Shown here piece by piece: positions 15,669-24,153 of a DNA stretch of 54,888 bases. The DNA comes from Anaerolineaceae bacterium (lineage in GTDB: Bacteria > Chloroflexota > Anaerolineae > Anaerolineales > Anaerolineaceae), in the NCBI GenBank assembly GCA_019429225.1, contig JAHYJK010000005.1:1-54888 (forward strand), read 5' to 3'. The notes below the pieces were generated by a model, which saw only the letters and a list, made by a program, of their open reading frames with translations, made no database searches and had not been told where the DNA came from. The first letter of the stretch is position 1. The number at the start of each line of letters is the position of its first letter. Both the position numbers and the translations under genes were made by a program.

Positions 15669-18233
15669 ATGCAAAAAATACGTAGCAAACAATTATCGAT
15701 ATTGTTGGTGTTCGTGTTTCTGGCGAGCCTACTGGCAGGATGCGCAGGCGAAGCGACCCCGGTAGAGACAGCACCGACCACAGCACCAGTCGAAGCGACG
15801 GCAGAACCAACCAAAGAGGTGGTCGTCGAAGAGCCGACTGAAGTAGTGGTAGAGCTCCCGGAATACCCAATGGAAGTTGAAGAGTTGGGAACCGGAGACG
15901 TGCTGTGGACAAAAGAGGAAACAGCCGATGGATGGACAAAAGTGACCAACGAAGGCGGAACAACCCTGGGATATACAAAAGGCGCAGGGTTAGAGCTAAT
16001 CCAGGTGGACGGATACGCATTTAAAGATCTGAACAAGAATGGATTATTGGATCAACATGAAGACTGGCGATTAGAAACCGAATTAAGAGCAGCCAGTGCG
16101 GCAAAAGAAATATCAGTAGAACAGATGATGGGCTTAAAGATGAACCCATTCGGCATCGGAACAGCCAGTGCCGAAGAAGTAGATGATACAACCAAGAACC
16201 TATTAAACCTGGGATATAGAGATTTGCGGTTCCCGGGAGGAAGTGTAGAAGTAAACGTTGGATGGAATAATAAAATTCAGGAATACATCGAAGGGCTTGA
16301 TGGCATCGTTATCCCCGCGACCTATATCGCTGACCCATTAGGTAGTGGCGTATCAAAATGGCCAAACAACCTGGGATTTGCAGCAACATTTGATCCTGAC
16401 GTAGCAGCTGAATTTGGAAGATTAATGTCAGAAGAATGGCGAGCAATGGGATTAACAATGCAGATCGCGACACAAATGGACCTGGCAACAGAACCAAGAT
16501 GGCGTAGGATCACCGGCACATTCGGAGAAGATCCGGCATTATCGATGGATATGGCGGTTGCGACAGTAAACGGATTCCAATCATCCTATGATGAAAACGG
16601 CAATGATCTAGGTTGGGGATCCACCAGTGTAAACTGCCAGATGAAACACTTTCCCGGAGATGGGGCAGCGGAAGCTGGACGAGAATCACACACAGTAGAT
16701 GGAAAATACACAGTATATCCCGGTGGGCAATTCTTCACACAAATTATGCCATTCGTAGCCTGCTTAGATTTACCAGGGAAGACAGAATCAGTATCAGCAG
16801 CGATGACAAATTACTCAATCGCACTGGATGCCAATGGCGAAGCAATTAGTGATGAACGGACCGGAACAAGCGTTAACAGCTGGATAATCAATACCTTGTT
16901 ACGAGACACCTATGGATTTGACGGCTATATCCTGACAGACTTTGGTGTAGTATGGAAAGCAGGCGAGAACCCAGGTGACCCGGCAGCAGGTGGAAGAACA
17001 CACGGAACGGAAGATTGGACAGCAGTTGAACGTGAGTTAGCAATCCTGACAGCAGGGGTAGACGGATTTGGTGGAGAAGGACGCGCAGGACAGCCAGACG
17101 TCGACATGGCAATGGAAGTCTATGCGCTTGGTGTAGAAGAATTGGGCCAGGAAGCCATGGATCAAATCATGATCGATTCAACAAGAAGAACACTGGTAAC
17201 GTTCTTCAACGTAGGCGTAGTGGACAATCCATATCTTGACTTAGAATATGCCAAAGCAGTGGTAAACAGTGAAGCAAATAATGCAGCAGGCTATGAAGCA
17301 CAGCTAAAAGCAATCGTCATGGTGAAAAATAGTGACGGTATCATAGGAAAAGCAGCAGCAGAAAAACCGACAGTCTATATTCCAATGAAATACACACCAG
17401 AATCACAAGGTCGTCGTGGAATAACACCGGCATCAGCAAAACCGGTAATAGATGTAGAAGTAGCGAGCGAGTATTACAACGTAGTAACAGATACAATATC
17501 CGAAACACTAACCGGACCGAATGATGCAGATGGCAAACCCACATTATCAGAAAACGATATTGTACGAGCATCAGCGGAAGAGATAGCAGCATGTGATTTT
17601 GCACTGGTCAAGATAACCAGCCCACAAAACGGAACACCAACGAATGATGGAACGGTAGAAGATTATGTGTACTTACCGAGATCATTACAATACGGGCCAT
17701 ACACAGCAGATTCACAATATGTACGGTTGGAATCGATTGGTGGTGATTACATCGTATCAACAGAAGAAAATGAATACGGGGAAAAGACAGTAGAAGAAAA
17801 AGAGAACCGCTCGTATTATGGTGAAAGTGCCATCATCACCAATACAGGAGATCTGGACTTAGTACTATATGCTGCATCAGTAGCCGAGAAGGTAGTTGTA
17901 GCAGTAGAACTAACAAACCCGATGATATTCTCAGAGTTTGAAAGTGAAGTAGATGCAATCGTTTTAGGGTTTGGAGTGACAGACAAAGCCTATCTAGATA
18001 TTATCAGTGGACAGGTAGAACCATCCGGTTTACTGCCAATGCAAATGCCAGCAAACATGGAAACAGTCGAAGCACAATTTGAAGATGTGCCACGCGACAT
18101 GGAATGTTATGTAGATAGTGCAGGAAACACATATGACTTCACATTTGGTCTGGATTGGTCAGGTGTAATCGATGATGCACGCGTAGCGAAGTACAATGTT
18201 GCTCCGCTGGTAGGTGTATCACCATTTGAATAA
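15669..18233 (+). CDS. Secreted GH3 glycosidase lipoprotein, copy 2
   Basis: Encodes a protein identical over all 854 residues to the gene at 7585-10149, with the same AGGAGG ribosome site, lipobox Cys25 and nucleophile Asp424. Absence of any amino-acid difference points to a recent duplication or continuing gene conversion between copies. It is also the kind of region a short-read assembly can mis-join, so copy number should be treated with some caution. It separates glf from the permuted GH3 gene and carries its own leader, so it is probably expressed independently of its position. Confidence 0.87.
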   Translation: MQKIRSKQLSILLVFVFLASLLAGCAGEATPVETAPTTAPVEATAEPTKEVVVEEPTEVVVELPEYPMEVEELGTGDVLWTKEETADGWTKVTNEGGTTLGYTKGAGLELIQVDGYAFKDLNKNGLLDQHEDWRLETELRAASAAKEISVEQMMGLKMNPFGIGTASAEEVDDTTKNLLNLGYRDLRFPGGSVEVNVGWNNKIQEYIEGLDGIVIPATYIADPLGSGVSKWPNNLGFAATFDPDVAAEFGRLMSEEWRAMGLTMQIATQMDLATEPRWRRITGTFGEDPALSMDMAVATVNGFQSSYDENGNDLGWGSTSVNCQMKHFPGDGAAEAGRESHTVDGKYTVYPGGQFFTQIMPFVACLDLPGKTESVSAAMTNYSIALDANGEAISDERTGTSVNSWIINTLLRDTYGFDGYILTDFGVVWKAGENPGDPAAGGRTHGTEDWTAVERELAILTAGVDGFGGEGRAGQPDVDMAMEVYALGVEELGQEAMDQIMIDSTRRTLVTFFNVGVVDNPYLDLEYAKAVVNSEANNAAGYEAQLKAIVMVKNSDGIIGKAAAEKPTVYIPMKYTPESQGRRGITPASAKPVIDVEVASEYYNVVTDTISETLTGPNDADGKPTLSENDIVRASAEEIAACDFALVKITSPQNGTPTNDGTVEDYVYLPRSLQYGPYTADSQYVRLESIGGDYIVSTEENEYGEKTVEEKENRSYYGESAIITNTGDLDLVLYAASVAEKVVVAVELTNPMIFSEFESEVDAIVLGFGVTDKAYLDIISGQVEPSGLLPMQMPANMETVEAQFEDVPRDMECYVDSAGNTYDFTFGLDWSGVIDDARVAKYNVAPLVGVSPFE

Positions 18234-18269
18234 AAACTAAGAGATAGAAATACAATTAGATGTAACAAG

Positions 18270-18314
18270 CTGCCCGTTCCATAGTTGATGACAAATCAGC
18301 TACGGGATGGGCAG
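18270..18314 (+). terminator. Hairpin after GH3 lipoprotein copy 2
   Basis: Same 15-base arms and loop as at 10186-10230, part of repeat copy 2. No T tract follows. The next gene starts about 50 bases downstream. Confidence 0.45.
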
Positions 18315-18362
18315 TGTAAATGAAAACGCTTATATGTGAGTAAAAGGTGTTGGAGGAAAAAA

Positions 18363-21300
18363 GTGAAAAATAAAAAAAAGGGAATTCAAAGGTGGCGCGG
18401 ATTATTTTGCGTTTTTGCGTCAATGCTTGTGTTATTTTCTGGATTATCATCACTTGCTGAAGATTGGAAATCAACATTAGATTCTAGACTTGGTACGGTT
18501 AGCTCAAAAGTAATTACAACTGAGTCTGAGAATACAGAAGATTTGTATTCATATAAATCTGATTATTCAAACACAGACGAATTGTTAGATGCTCATATGG
18601 ATTTGGCGGAAAGAATTCAAGAAGAAGGAAGTGTTTTATTGAAAAATATTGACAATGCGCTTCCTTTGAACGTAGACGCAAAAGTAACTTTACTTGGTAT
18701 GCGAAGCTACGAGCCTGTTTATGGTGGGCAAATAGGAAGCGATCCTGTTGAATCCCAGAATGTGAGTATCATTGAAGCTTTCAGGGAAAAAGGATTTGAC
18801 GTTAATCCAGTCCTGGAAAGAGTCTATTATCAGCTGAGTAAAGTAGCAGCAGAACAAGGTGATGGATTTGCTTATGTCCCCGGTGAATTGAGAACGACTT
18901 TCTCAGTTTCAAACGATAATATCACTTCTTTAAAAATCGGGGAACCCCCAATATCTGCTTACGAATCTATTAATGCAGAATATGCCGATAGTTTCTCAGA
19001 ATATAGTGATGCAGCAATCGTTGTTGTTGGTCGTCCAAGTTCAGAATCAGGAGACTTCTTTCCTGGTACAGTTGGAATGGCAGAAGATGAAGGTGCAACA
19101 AATATCCTTGGACTTACCACAAATGAGAGAGAGATTATCGCTCACGCAAAAGACAATTTTGATAAAGTGATATTGCTTATAAACAGCAGTAGTGCGATGG
19201 AGATTGACGAACTCAAGCAGGACGATGAATTTGATGCGATTATTTGGGTGGGGCAACCGGGTAATTATGGTTTTCTTGGGGTAGCGGATGTGCTTAACGG
19301 AACAGTTTCACCTTCTGGTTTGTTAACTGATATATATGCAGTAAATTCAACATCCTCTCCAGCTTTGCAAAACTTCGGAGTAATTCCTTACTCTAATCAG
19401 GAAGCAATCAACTCAGGAAATCTAACATACATAGATTATCGAGCAGGTTGGTATCTCGTAGAGGCAGAAAGTATTTATACTGGATACAAATATTATGAAA
19501 CCAGGTATGCGGACGTGGTTAATGGTGATGGCAATGCGTTGTCATCCATAGGATCCAGCAACAACAATGCCTGGAATTATTCTGAAGAGGTGTCATATAC
19601 CTTCGGTTATGGTTTGTCATATACGACATTTAATCAGACGTTGGGCCAAGTTAACTTTAATGATGAAGACCACACAGCAACAATAAAAGTTACTGTTGAA
19701 AATACAGGTAGCGTTGCAGGCAAATCAGTCGTTCAGTTATATGCCCAAACTCCATATACGGAATACGATAAACAAAACCTTGTGGAAAAAGCAGCTGTTC
19801 AATTGATGGGTTTTGAAAAAACAAAAGAATTACAGCCAGGCGAGTCGGAAGAAATAACAGTTGTTGTGGATCTTCAATATCTTGTGAGTTATGATTACAC
19901 AACCGCTAAGACTTATATCATGGATGATGGTGATTATTATTTTGCAATTGGTGATAATGCACATGATGCGTTAAATAATATTTTGTCAGCGCAAGGCAAG
20001 TCTACGAGTGATGGTATGGATGTGGATGGTGATGCGTCAAAAACATACCAATGGCATCAAGATACATTTGATCAGGAGACCTATTCCTTGTCTAAAGCAG
20101 GTGTCGAAATTACCAATCAGCTGGATAGTGCAGACCTGAATTATTATCTACCTGATACAGTCACATATCTTTCCAGGCAAGATTGGGAAGGCACATGGCC
20201 AAAGAATTATCTTGATATTGAAGCTAATGAAGAAATGATAACGCAACTTAGAAATGATACTTACACTATTCAAACTGGTCAGGATACGTCTGCTATCTTC
20301 CCGGAACGGGATAACGGGATGACCCTGTCAGCTTTGAAAGGTGCGTCTTATGATGATGAGTTGTGGAGTTTCTTGTTAGATCAAGTTAGTCTTGAAGAAC
20401 TGACCTATGTAATTCGAAACGCCAGTGAAAAAATCTATGAAATACCATCAATCAGTAGTTTTGCTGTTTGGGAGGCAGATGGTCCAGGAGGATTTATCCG
20501 GTTTAGACTTGCAGATCGTTCTACCGATGAGAATTCGCCTACTTTTGTATCTCAAGATGATAAAAACGCAAAATATACGTTAGTAGATATGCCTATGCAA
20601 TGCGTTGTTGGTGCTACCTTCAATAAAGAGCTTGTTTATGAACAGGGAGTACTATTCGGTAACGATTCTCTTTGGGTCGATACATCATTTATGTGGGCTC
20701 CTGGTTTGAACTTACACCGGTCTCCTTATAACGCAAGAAACCATGAATATTATTCCGAGGACAGCATGTTGACAAATATTCTTGGTGAAGCTGTTGTTCA
20801 AGGAGCTTACACAAAAGGGCTTATCATGTCCCCAAAGCACCTGGCATTTAATGACCAAGAATCTAATCGATCCGGGTTAAGTGTTTATATGAATGAACAG
20901 AAGGCTCGTGAAGGTGAATTGCGGGGCTTTCAAGGAGCATTAGCTGGTGACGGACTTGGTTTTATGACAGCTTACAACCGGGTTGGTGCTACCTTTGCAA
21001 ATGCCCATGAAGGATTAATGAAAGGTATTGTTCGTGGTGAATGGGACTTTAAAGGATACAACGTTTCTGATTGGGTTAACGGCGAACACTATATGACTGT
21101 CAAAGAGAGTGTAGTTTATGGTGCTGTTAGCGTCATGGATGCGAGGGGTGAAGAATGGATTGGTCCGGGAGATGCCTGGGAATATTTCACAGCCGATACC
21201 TTAAGAGGTGATGCGACAATTACTGCCGCCATGCGGGAAAATACTCATTACTTGTTGTACACAATTGCCAATAGTAATGCGATGAATGGACTCAGTTCAT

Positions 21301-21437
21301 CATCTTATGTTGTTGATCTTATGACCTGGTGGCGTGCTTCATTGAATGGTATTCAGATAGCATTTGCAGTTTTATCCCTCGCCAGTTTAGTGGGTTATAT
21401 TTTGGCAATTTGGAAGTCTAAAAAAGTGGAGGGTTAA
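18363..21437 (+). CDS. Circularly permuted, membrane-anchored GH3 glycosidase
   Basis: I place the start at GTG 18363, six bases after GGAGG (18352-18356), rather than GTG 18336; the product is about 1,024 residues. A basic N-terminus and a hydrophobic helix (about 15-32) act as signal or anchor. The usual C-terminal GH3 domain comes first ('LAERIQEEGSVLLKN' near residue 70), then a fibronectin-III domain (VTVENTGSVAGKSVVQLYA). The TIM-barrel domain comes last, with 'PKHLAFNDQESNR' and nucleophile Asp903 in 'YNVSDW'. A final helix (about 997-1018) ends in 'WKSKKVEG'. Normal GH3 enzymes have the nucleophile near residue 230-280, so the domain order is reversed; such permuted GH3s are known in some Clostridia. 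The catalytic part should be held outside the cell by one or two helices. Confidence 0.85.
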   Translation: MKNKKKGIQRWRGLFCVFASMLVLFSGLSSLAEDWKSTLDSRLGTVSSKVITTESENTEDLYSYKSDYSNTDELLDAHMDLAERIQEEGSVLLKNIDNALPLNVDAKVTLLGMRSYEPVYGGQIGSDPVESQNVSIIEAFREKGFDVNPVLERVYYQLSKVAAEQGDGFAYVPGELRTTFSVSNDNITSLKIGEPPISAYESINAEYADSFSEYSDAAIVVVGRPSSESGDFFPGTVGMAEDEGATNILGLTTNEREIIAHAKDNFDKVILLINSSSAMEIDELKQDDEFDAIIWVGQPGNYGFLGVADVLNGTVSPSGLLTDIYAVNSTSSPALQNFGVIPYSNQEAINSGNLTYIDYRAGWYLVEAESIYTGYKYYETRYADVVNGDGNALSSIGSSNNNAWNYSEEVSYTFGYGLSYTTFNQTLGQVNFNDEDHTATIKVTVENTGSVAGKSVVQLYAQTPYTEYDKQNLVEKAAVQLMGFEKTKELQPGESEEITVVVDLQYLVSYDYTTAKTYIMDDGDYYFAIGDNAHDALNNILSAQGKSTSDGMDVDGDASKTYQWHQDTFDQETYSLSKAGVEITNQLDSADLNYYLPDTVTYLSRQDWEGTWPKNYLDIEANEEMITQLRNDTYTIQTGQDTSAIFPERDNGMTLSALKGASYDDELWSFLLDQVSLEELTYVIRNASEKIYEIPSISSFAVWEADGPGGFIRFRLADRSTDENSPTFVSQDDKNAKYTLVDMPMQCVVGATFNKELVYEQGVLFGNDSLWVDTSFMWAPGLNLHRSPYNARNHEYYSEDSMLTNILGEAVVQGAYTKGLIMSPKHLAFNDQESNRSGLSVYMNEQKAREGELRGFQGALAGDGLGFMTAYNRVGATFANAHEGLMKGIVRGEWDFKGYNVSDWVNGEHYMTVKESVVYGAVSVMDARGEEWIGPGDAWEYFTADTLRGDATITAAMRENTHYLLYTIANSNAMNGLSSSSYVVDLMTWWRASLNGIQIAFAVLSLASLVGYILAIWKSKKVEG

Positions 21438-21442
21438 TAATA

Positions 21443-21880
21443 ATGAAAGAATTCTTTAAAAATCAATCAACCGGCTTCTATCTCTCGATTGCATCCATAA
21501 TTATTGCCCTGATAGCACTGTTAATATATACGTTAAATGGAAAAAGCACCTATTACAATGATTATAATTCCACGATCTTAAATTACACACTTATTGCTGT
21601 CGGTGTGGAAATTGTTTTCCTTGTTTTGGTGCTGACTATCGGAGAAAAACGATGGTTGGACATATTTTATGTAGTCCCCCCGATATTGTTTGGTATCGCT
21701 GCCGTTACTTTCATTTCGTTTAGAGTACAGTCTGCGGGTATTATCTTGGGCTCCGAGCTTGAAAAAGGGAATGTTGCTGCCAGTAATGCTCTTATGCAAG
21801 CGTTCATCGGAATCGGGCTGTATTTTCTAGCTATGATAACAAGCTTTGTTAAAAGTTTTAAGGCTCAGCTAAAACAATAA
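21443..21880 (+). CDS. Four-helix membrane protein, unknown function, partner of the permuted GH3
   Basis: A 145-residue protein with four hydrophobic segments (about 13-31, 48-68, 75-95 and 116-137) and a short polar extracytoplasmic loop after helix 1. It starts five bases after the GH3 stop with its own weak ribosome site, so it is co-transcribed. I recognise no catalytic motif. The tight coupling to a membrane-anchored glycosidase suggests a membrane partner or stabiliser (inference). It is the last gene of the island before a strong terminator. Confidence 0.7.
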   Translation: MKEFFKNQSTGFYLSIASIIIALIALLIYTLNGKSTYYNDYNSTILNYTLIAVGVEIVFLVLVLTIGEKRWLDIFYVVPPILFGIAAVTFISFRVQSAGIILGSELEKGNVAASNALMQAFIGIGLYFLAMITSFVKSFKAQLKQ

Positions 21881-21930
21881 TTTTTGATTAATAAACGATA
21901 GATAGTTAATTTTTCAAAATAAACAGAAAC

Positions 21931-21986
21931 AGAGCATATTCTAGTTGGAATTCATTCTGATTAGAATATGCTCTTGAATTTTTAAT
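21931..21986 (+). terminator. Intrinsic terminator closing the island operon
   Basis: Perfect 13-bp stem, AGAGCATATTCTA (21931-21943) with its complement at 21962-21974, followed by TGAATTTTTAATT. It lies 50 bases after the last island gene. Confidence 0.8.
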
Positions 21987-22126
21987 TGACGAAGTGGTTT
22001 GGAGTAAATAAGGATCACTATTTTTACGTCAACCATCAATTGCTGCCTTCCTATGACCGGGAAGTGATGAAGATGGACAGGGAGTTGATCCGTGCTGCCC
22101 ATCTTCGATTAATTGCTTCGAAATAA
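21986..22126 (+). pseudogene. 46-codon open frame, probable 3' remnant of a broken gene
   Basis: Directly after the island terminator a frame with TTG as first possible start encodes 46 residues, beginning LTKWFGVNKDHYFYVNHQ and ending at TAA 22124-22126. There is no ribosome site, and the composition is balanced like the flanking chromosome rather than AT-rich. It reads like the end of a larger protein (charged, helical C-terminus), but I do not recognise the family. It may be what remains of a gene cut at the right edge of the island, mirroring the MFS remnant on the left. The rest of 21881-22156 holds only the terminator. Confidence 0.35.
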
Positions 22127-22156
22127 TTTTTTGCAGTGTCCTTCGGACTTTATCCC

Positions 22157-22942
22157 TCAGGTAGTCACCAGCTGTGATTTAGCTTTGCATTTCTTCAGGA
22201 ACTTTGCAGACAACCACAACAATACAACCATTACGATGAATACCTCCAGAAATCCAACCGAAGCAAGCAATGGCAATTCCAGACCTTCTTTAACCAGTGT
22301 TATCAATTGCCCACCGGGTTGAAATAACGGCCATAAAATAAAGATGCTGCCCGTCAATCGAAAAGCGACTGCATACATCAAACCAATGAAGAAAAGAAAT
22401 ACCATTTCATTGAATGGCATATCGTATCCAATGTGATAAGCTGCGTATAACACCGAACCAAGCAATGCTGCTGGAATGAAACCAAAGGCTTCTTCCAGAC
22501 GCAGTAATACCCATCCCCGCCAAAAAATGGCTTCAAAAAAGCCTATGGCCAGTGCCAGACAAATGAGCGGTGCCAATTGCTCGAATGGCGGAAGCGTGAG
22601 ATCATTGAATCCACCTGGAAGAATAACCCCGGCCAGGGCAACCTGCAAAATCAGGCTGAGCAAAATGTTTTTCTTTGTTATACCAAGATCGTGGATAGGG
22701 CGTTTTTGCCAGAACACCATCCAATAAACCGGTAACCCGACGCCAAAGAGGGTGGCGGTGACAACTGCATAGAGTAAGAAGTAAGGAATACCGCCCCCGG
22801 TTTCTGCGTCAACAATGACGGTGGCAGTGTATAAGGAAGCCACCACCAAAATCCAGGAAACACCGACGACAACCAGATCTTTACCCGGTTTCCACCGCAA
22901 CACAAATAAACCCTTCAAAAAACCCAATAAATTGTTATCCAT
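22157..22942 (-). CDS. CPBP-like (Abi/CAAX protease-type) membrane protein with altered motifs
   Basis: A 261-residue protein with about eight membrane helices, preceded by a GGTGAGG ribosome site. The order and spacing resemble the CPBP glutamic intramembrane protease family. 'FFEAIFWRGW' lies where the EExxxR motif should be, 'LYAAYHIGYD' is in the position of the second motif, and 'SIFILWPLFQPGG' is where a HxxxN motif is expected. The second Glu of motif 1 is Ala, and the last His is replaced by Trp-Pro, so peptidase activity is doubtful. It is last in the metal-transport gene run, 128 bases after the DMT gene, and may not share its function. Confidence 0.7.
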   Translation of the reverse strand: MDNNLLGFLKGLFVLRWKPGKDLVVVGVSWILVVASLYTATVIVDAETGGGIPYFLLYAVVTATLFGVGLPVYWMVFWQKRPIHDLGITKKNILLSLILQVALAGVILPGGFNDLTLPPFEQLAPLICLALAIGFFEAIFWRGWVLLRLEEAFGFIPAALLGSVLYAAYHIGYDMPFNEMVFLFFIGLMYAVAFRLTGSIFILWPLFQPGGQLITLVKEGLELPLLASVGFLEVFIVMVVLLWLSAKFLKKCKAKSQLVTT

Positions 22943-23070
22943 AAGAACCTCACCTGGAATGAATGATATGCATCAGTTTACTGCGAGTTTTGACTCGTTT
23001 CATCCGGCGGAAGATGGATTATCACCTGGTCAATTGATCAGGTTTATCGATAAAAGAAGTCGATGAATAA

Positions 23071-24111
23071 TCAATCCTGTGTGTGAGGATGTCTATGATG
23101 GATATCAGGCCAATGCGGGTGGGCATGGCTTAAGAAGTCATGTTGATGTGGGTGAGTGTGCCAGCCATCATTCTCAATTTGCTCATGATGATCATGGTGG
23201 CCATCATCATGGCGGTGTGGATGATCATGCGTGACACTTTGATGAACATGGCTGTGCTGATGTTGTTCGCGCATGAGCAAAAGCAATGACGCTACAAATA
23301 ATACGATTGCGATGGCTAATTGCCAGGTGAATTTTTCACCCAGGATCAAAATGGAGAGAAGAATACCCCAAAAAGGCGCGCTCGAAAATATCAGTTGGCT
23401 GCGGGTTGCCCCTAACTGCTGAGCTGCTGTTATATATAATACGATGCTGAAACCATAGGCAAAAACACCCAGGATCAAGCCACCTGCCACAGAACCGAAC
23501 GAGCCGGTTAAAGGAGCAATACTGATCCCAATGATCAGATTGGTCGTCCCGGCTACCAGTCCCTTCCAAAGCGTGGATTGCGCCGGGGTGATCCCATCAA
23601 TTAATGCAGTCAGGTGATTATCAATCCCCCAACAGACACAGGCCAGGGTAACCAGAGTTCCAGCAAGAACGCCAGCCGAGCCTTCTCCAGAGGTCAGAAT
23701 GACGGCTGATAACAGGATGCCACCCGCCGCCAGCCAGCCGGTTTTTGTCAGGTGGTCTTTGAAAATAAAGTGACCCAGAATGGCGGTAGCAACCATTTCC
23801 AGATTGAGCCACATCGAAACCGAGGCTGCATTTGCCAACCGCAAACCGGCTAGCAGCAACACAGGCCCCAGCATGCCGCCAAACAGAACAGCGCCTAGCA
23901 GGCGTAAAGCATTTTTTCGATCCATATGCCAGGGCCAGGTAAATTTTTTATCGCGAATTACCAGTATGAATACACCCAGAGCCGCACCAATATATAGCAG
24001 ACCCGCTAATTGAAATGAAGTTAAATGGTCCAGCAGGTTTTTACTGAGAGGTGTCGCTGCCCCAAATAATAATGCCGATAAAATGGCAATTAAAATGACT
24101 GGAAATTTCAT
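23071..24111 (-). CDS. DMT/EamA-type permease with a histidine-rich C-terminal tail
   Basis: A 346-residue protein with ten membrane helices in two EamA repeats, the drug/metabolite transporter architecture (residues 1 to about 280). From about residue 283 the tail has 23 histidines within about 63 residues, interleaved with Asp, Pro and Gln. This pattern usually means binding of Zn, Ni, Co or Cu. The start lies 42 bases after the stop of the Fe(III)-type ABC ATPase, so both are probably one transcript. The context suggests a metal or metal-chelate permease, or an exporter with a metal-sensing tail (inference). DMT members otherwise move amino acids and other small metabolites. Confidence 0.8.
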   Translation of the reverse strand: MKFPVILIAILSALLFGAATPLSKNLLDHLTSFQLAGLLYIGAALGVFILVIRDKKFTWPWHMDRKNALRLLGAVLFGGMLGPVLLLAGLRLANAASVSMWLNLEMVATAILGHFIFKDHLTKTGWLAAGGILLSAVILTSGEGSAGVLAGTLVTLACVCWGIDNHLTALIDGITPAQSTLWKGLVAGTTNLIIGISIAPLTGSFGSVAGGLILGVFAYGFSIVLYITAAQQLGATRSQLIFSSAPFWGILLSILILGEKFTWQLAIAIVLFVASLLLLMREQHQHSHVHQSVTHDHPHRHDDGHHDHHEQIENDGWHTHPHQHDFLSHAHPHWPDIHHRHPHTQD

Positions 24112-24153
24112 ATAAAAATCAAATCCTTTTATGCGTGGAAGGGGTTGGAATTG

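Larger units (their letters stand above)
15445..18326 (+). repeat. Direct repeat copy 2 (2,882 bp), with a scar of the kinase gene at its left end
   Basis: Counterpart of 7361-10242. Its first 32 bases are the end of the AgrC-like kinase gene, here out of context directly after glf. Copy 1, where these bases are part of an intact kinase gene, is therefore the source and copy 2 the derived one. Copy 2 also repeats the leader (15480-15541). Confidence 0.95.

Noticed and set aside
7361-18326. The 2.9-kb repeat as an insertion sequence or transposon
   Set aside because: It encodes only a glycosidase, has no transposase, no terminal inverted repeats and no flanking target duplications.
22157-22942. 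Active CAAX protease or bacteriocin immunity protein
   Set aside because: The second Glu of EExxxR and the last His motif are missing; only the general fold is supported.
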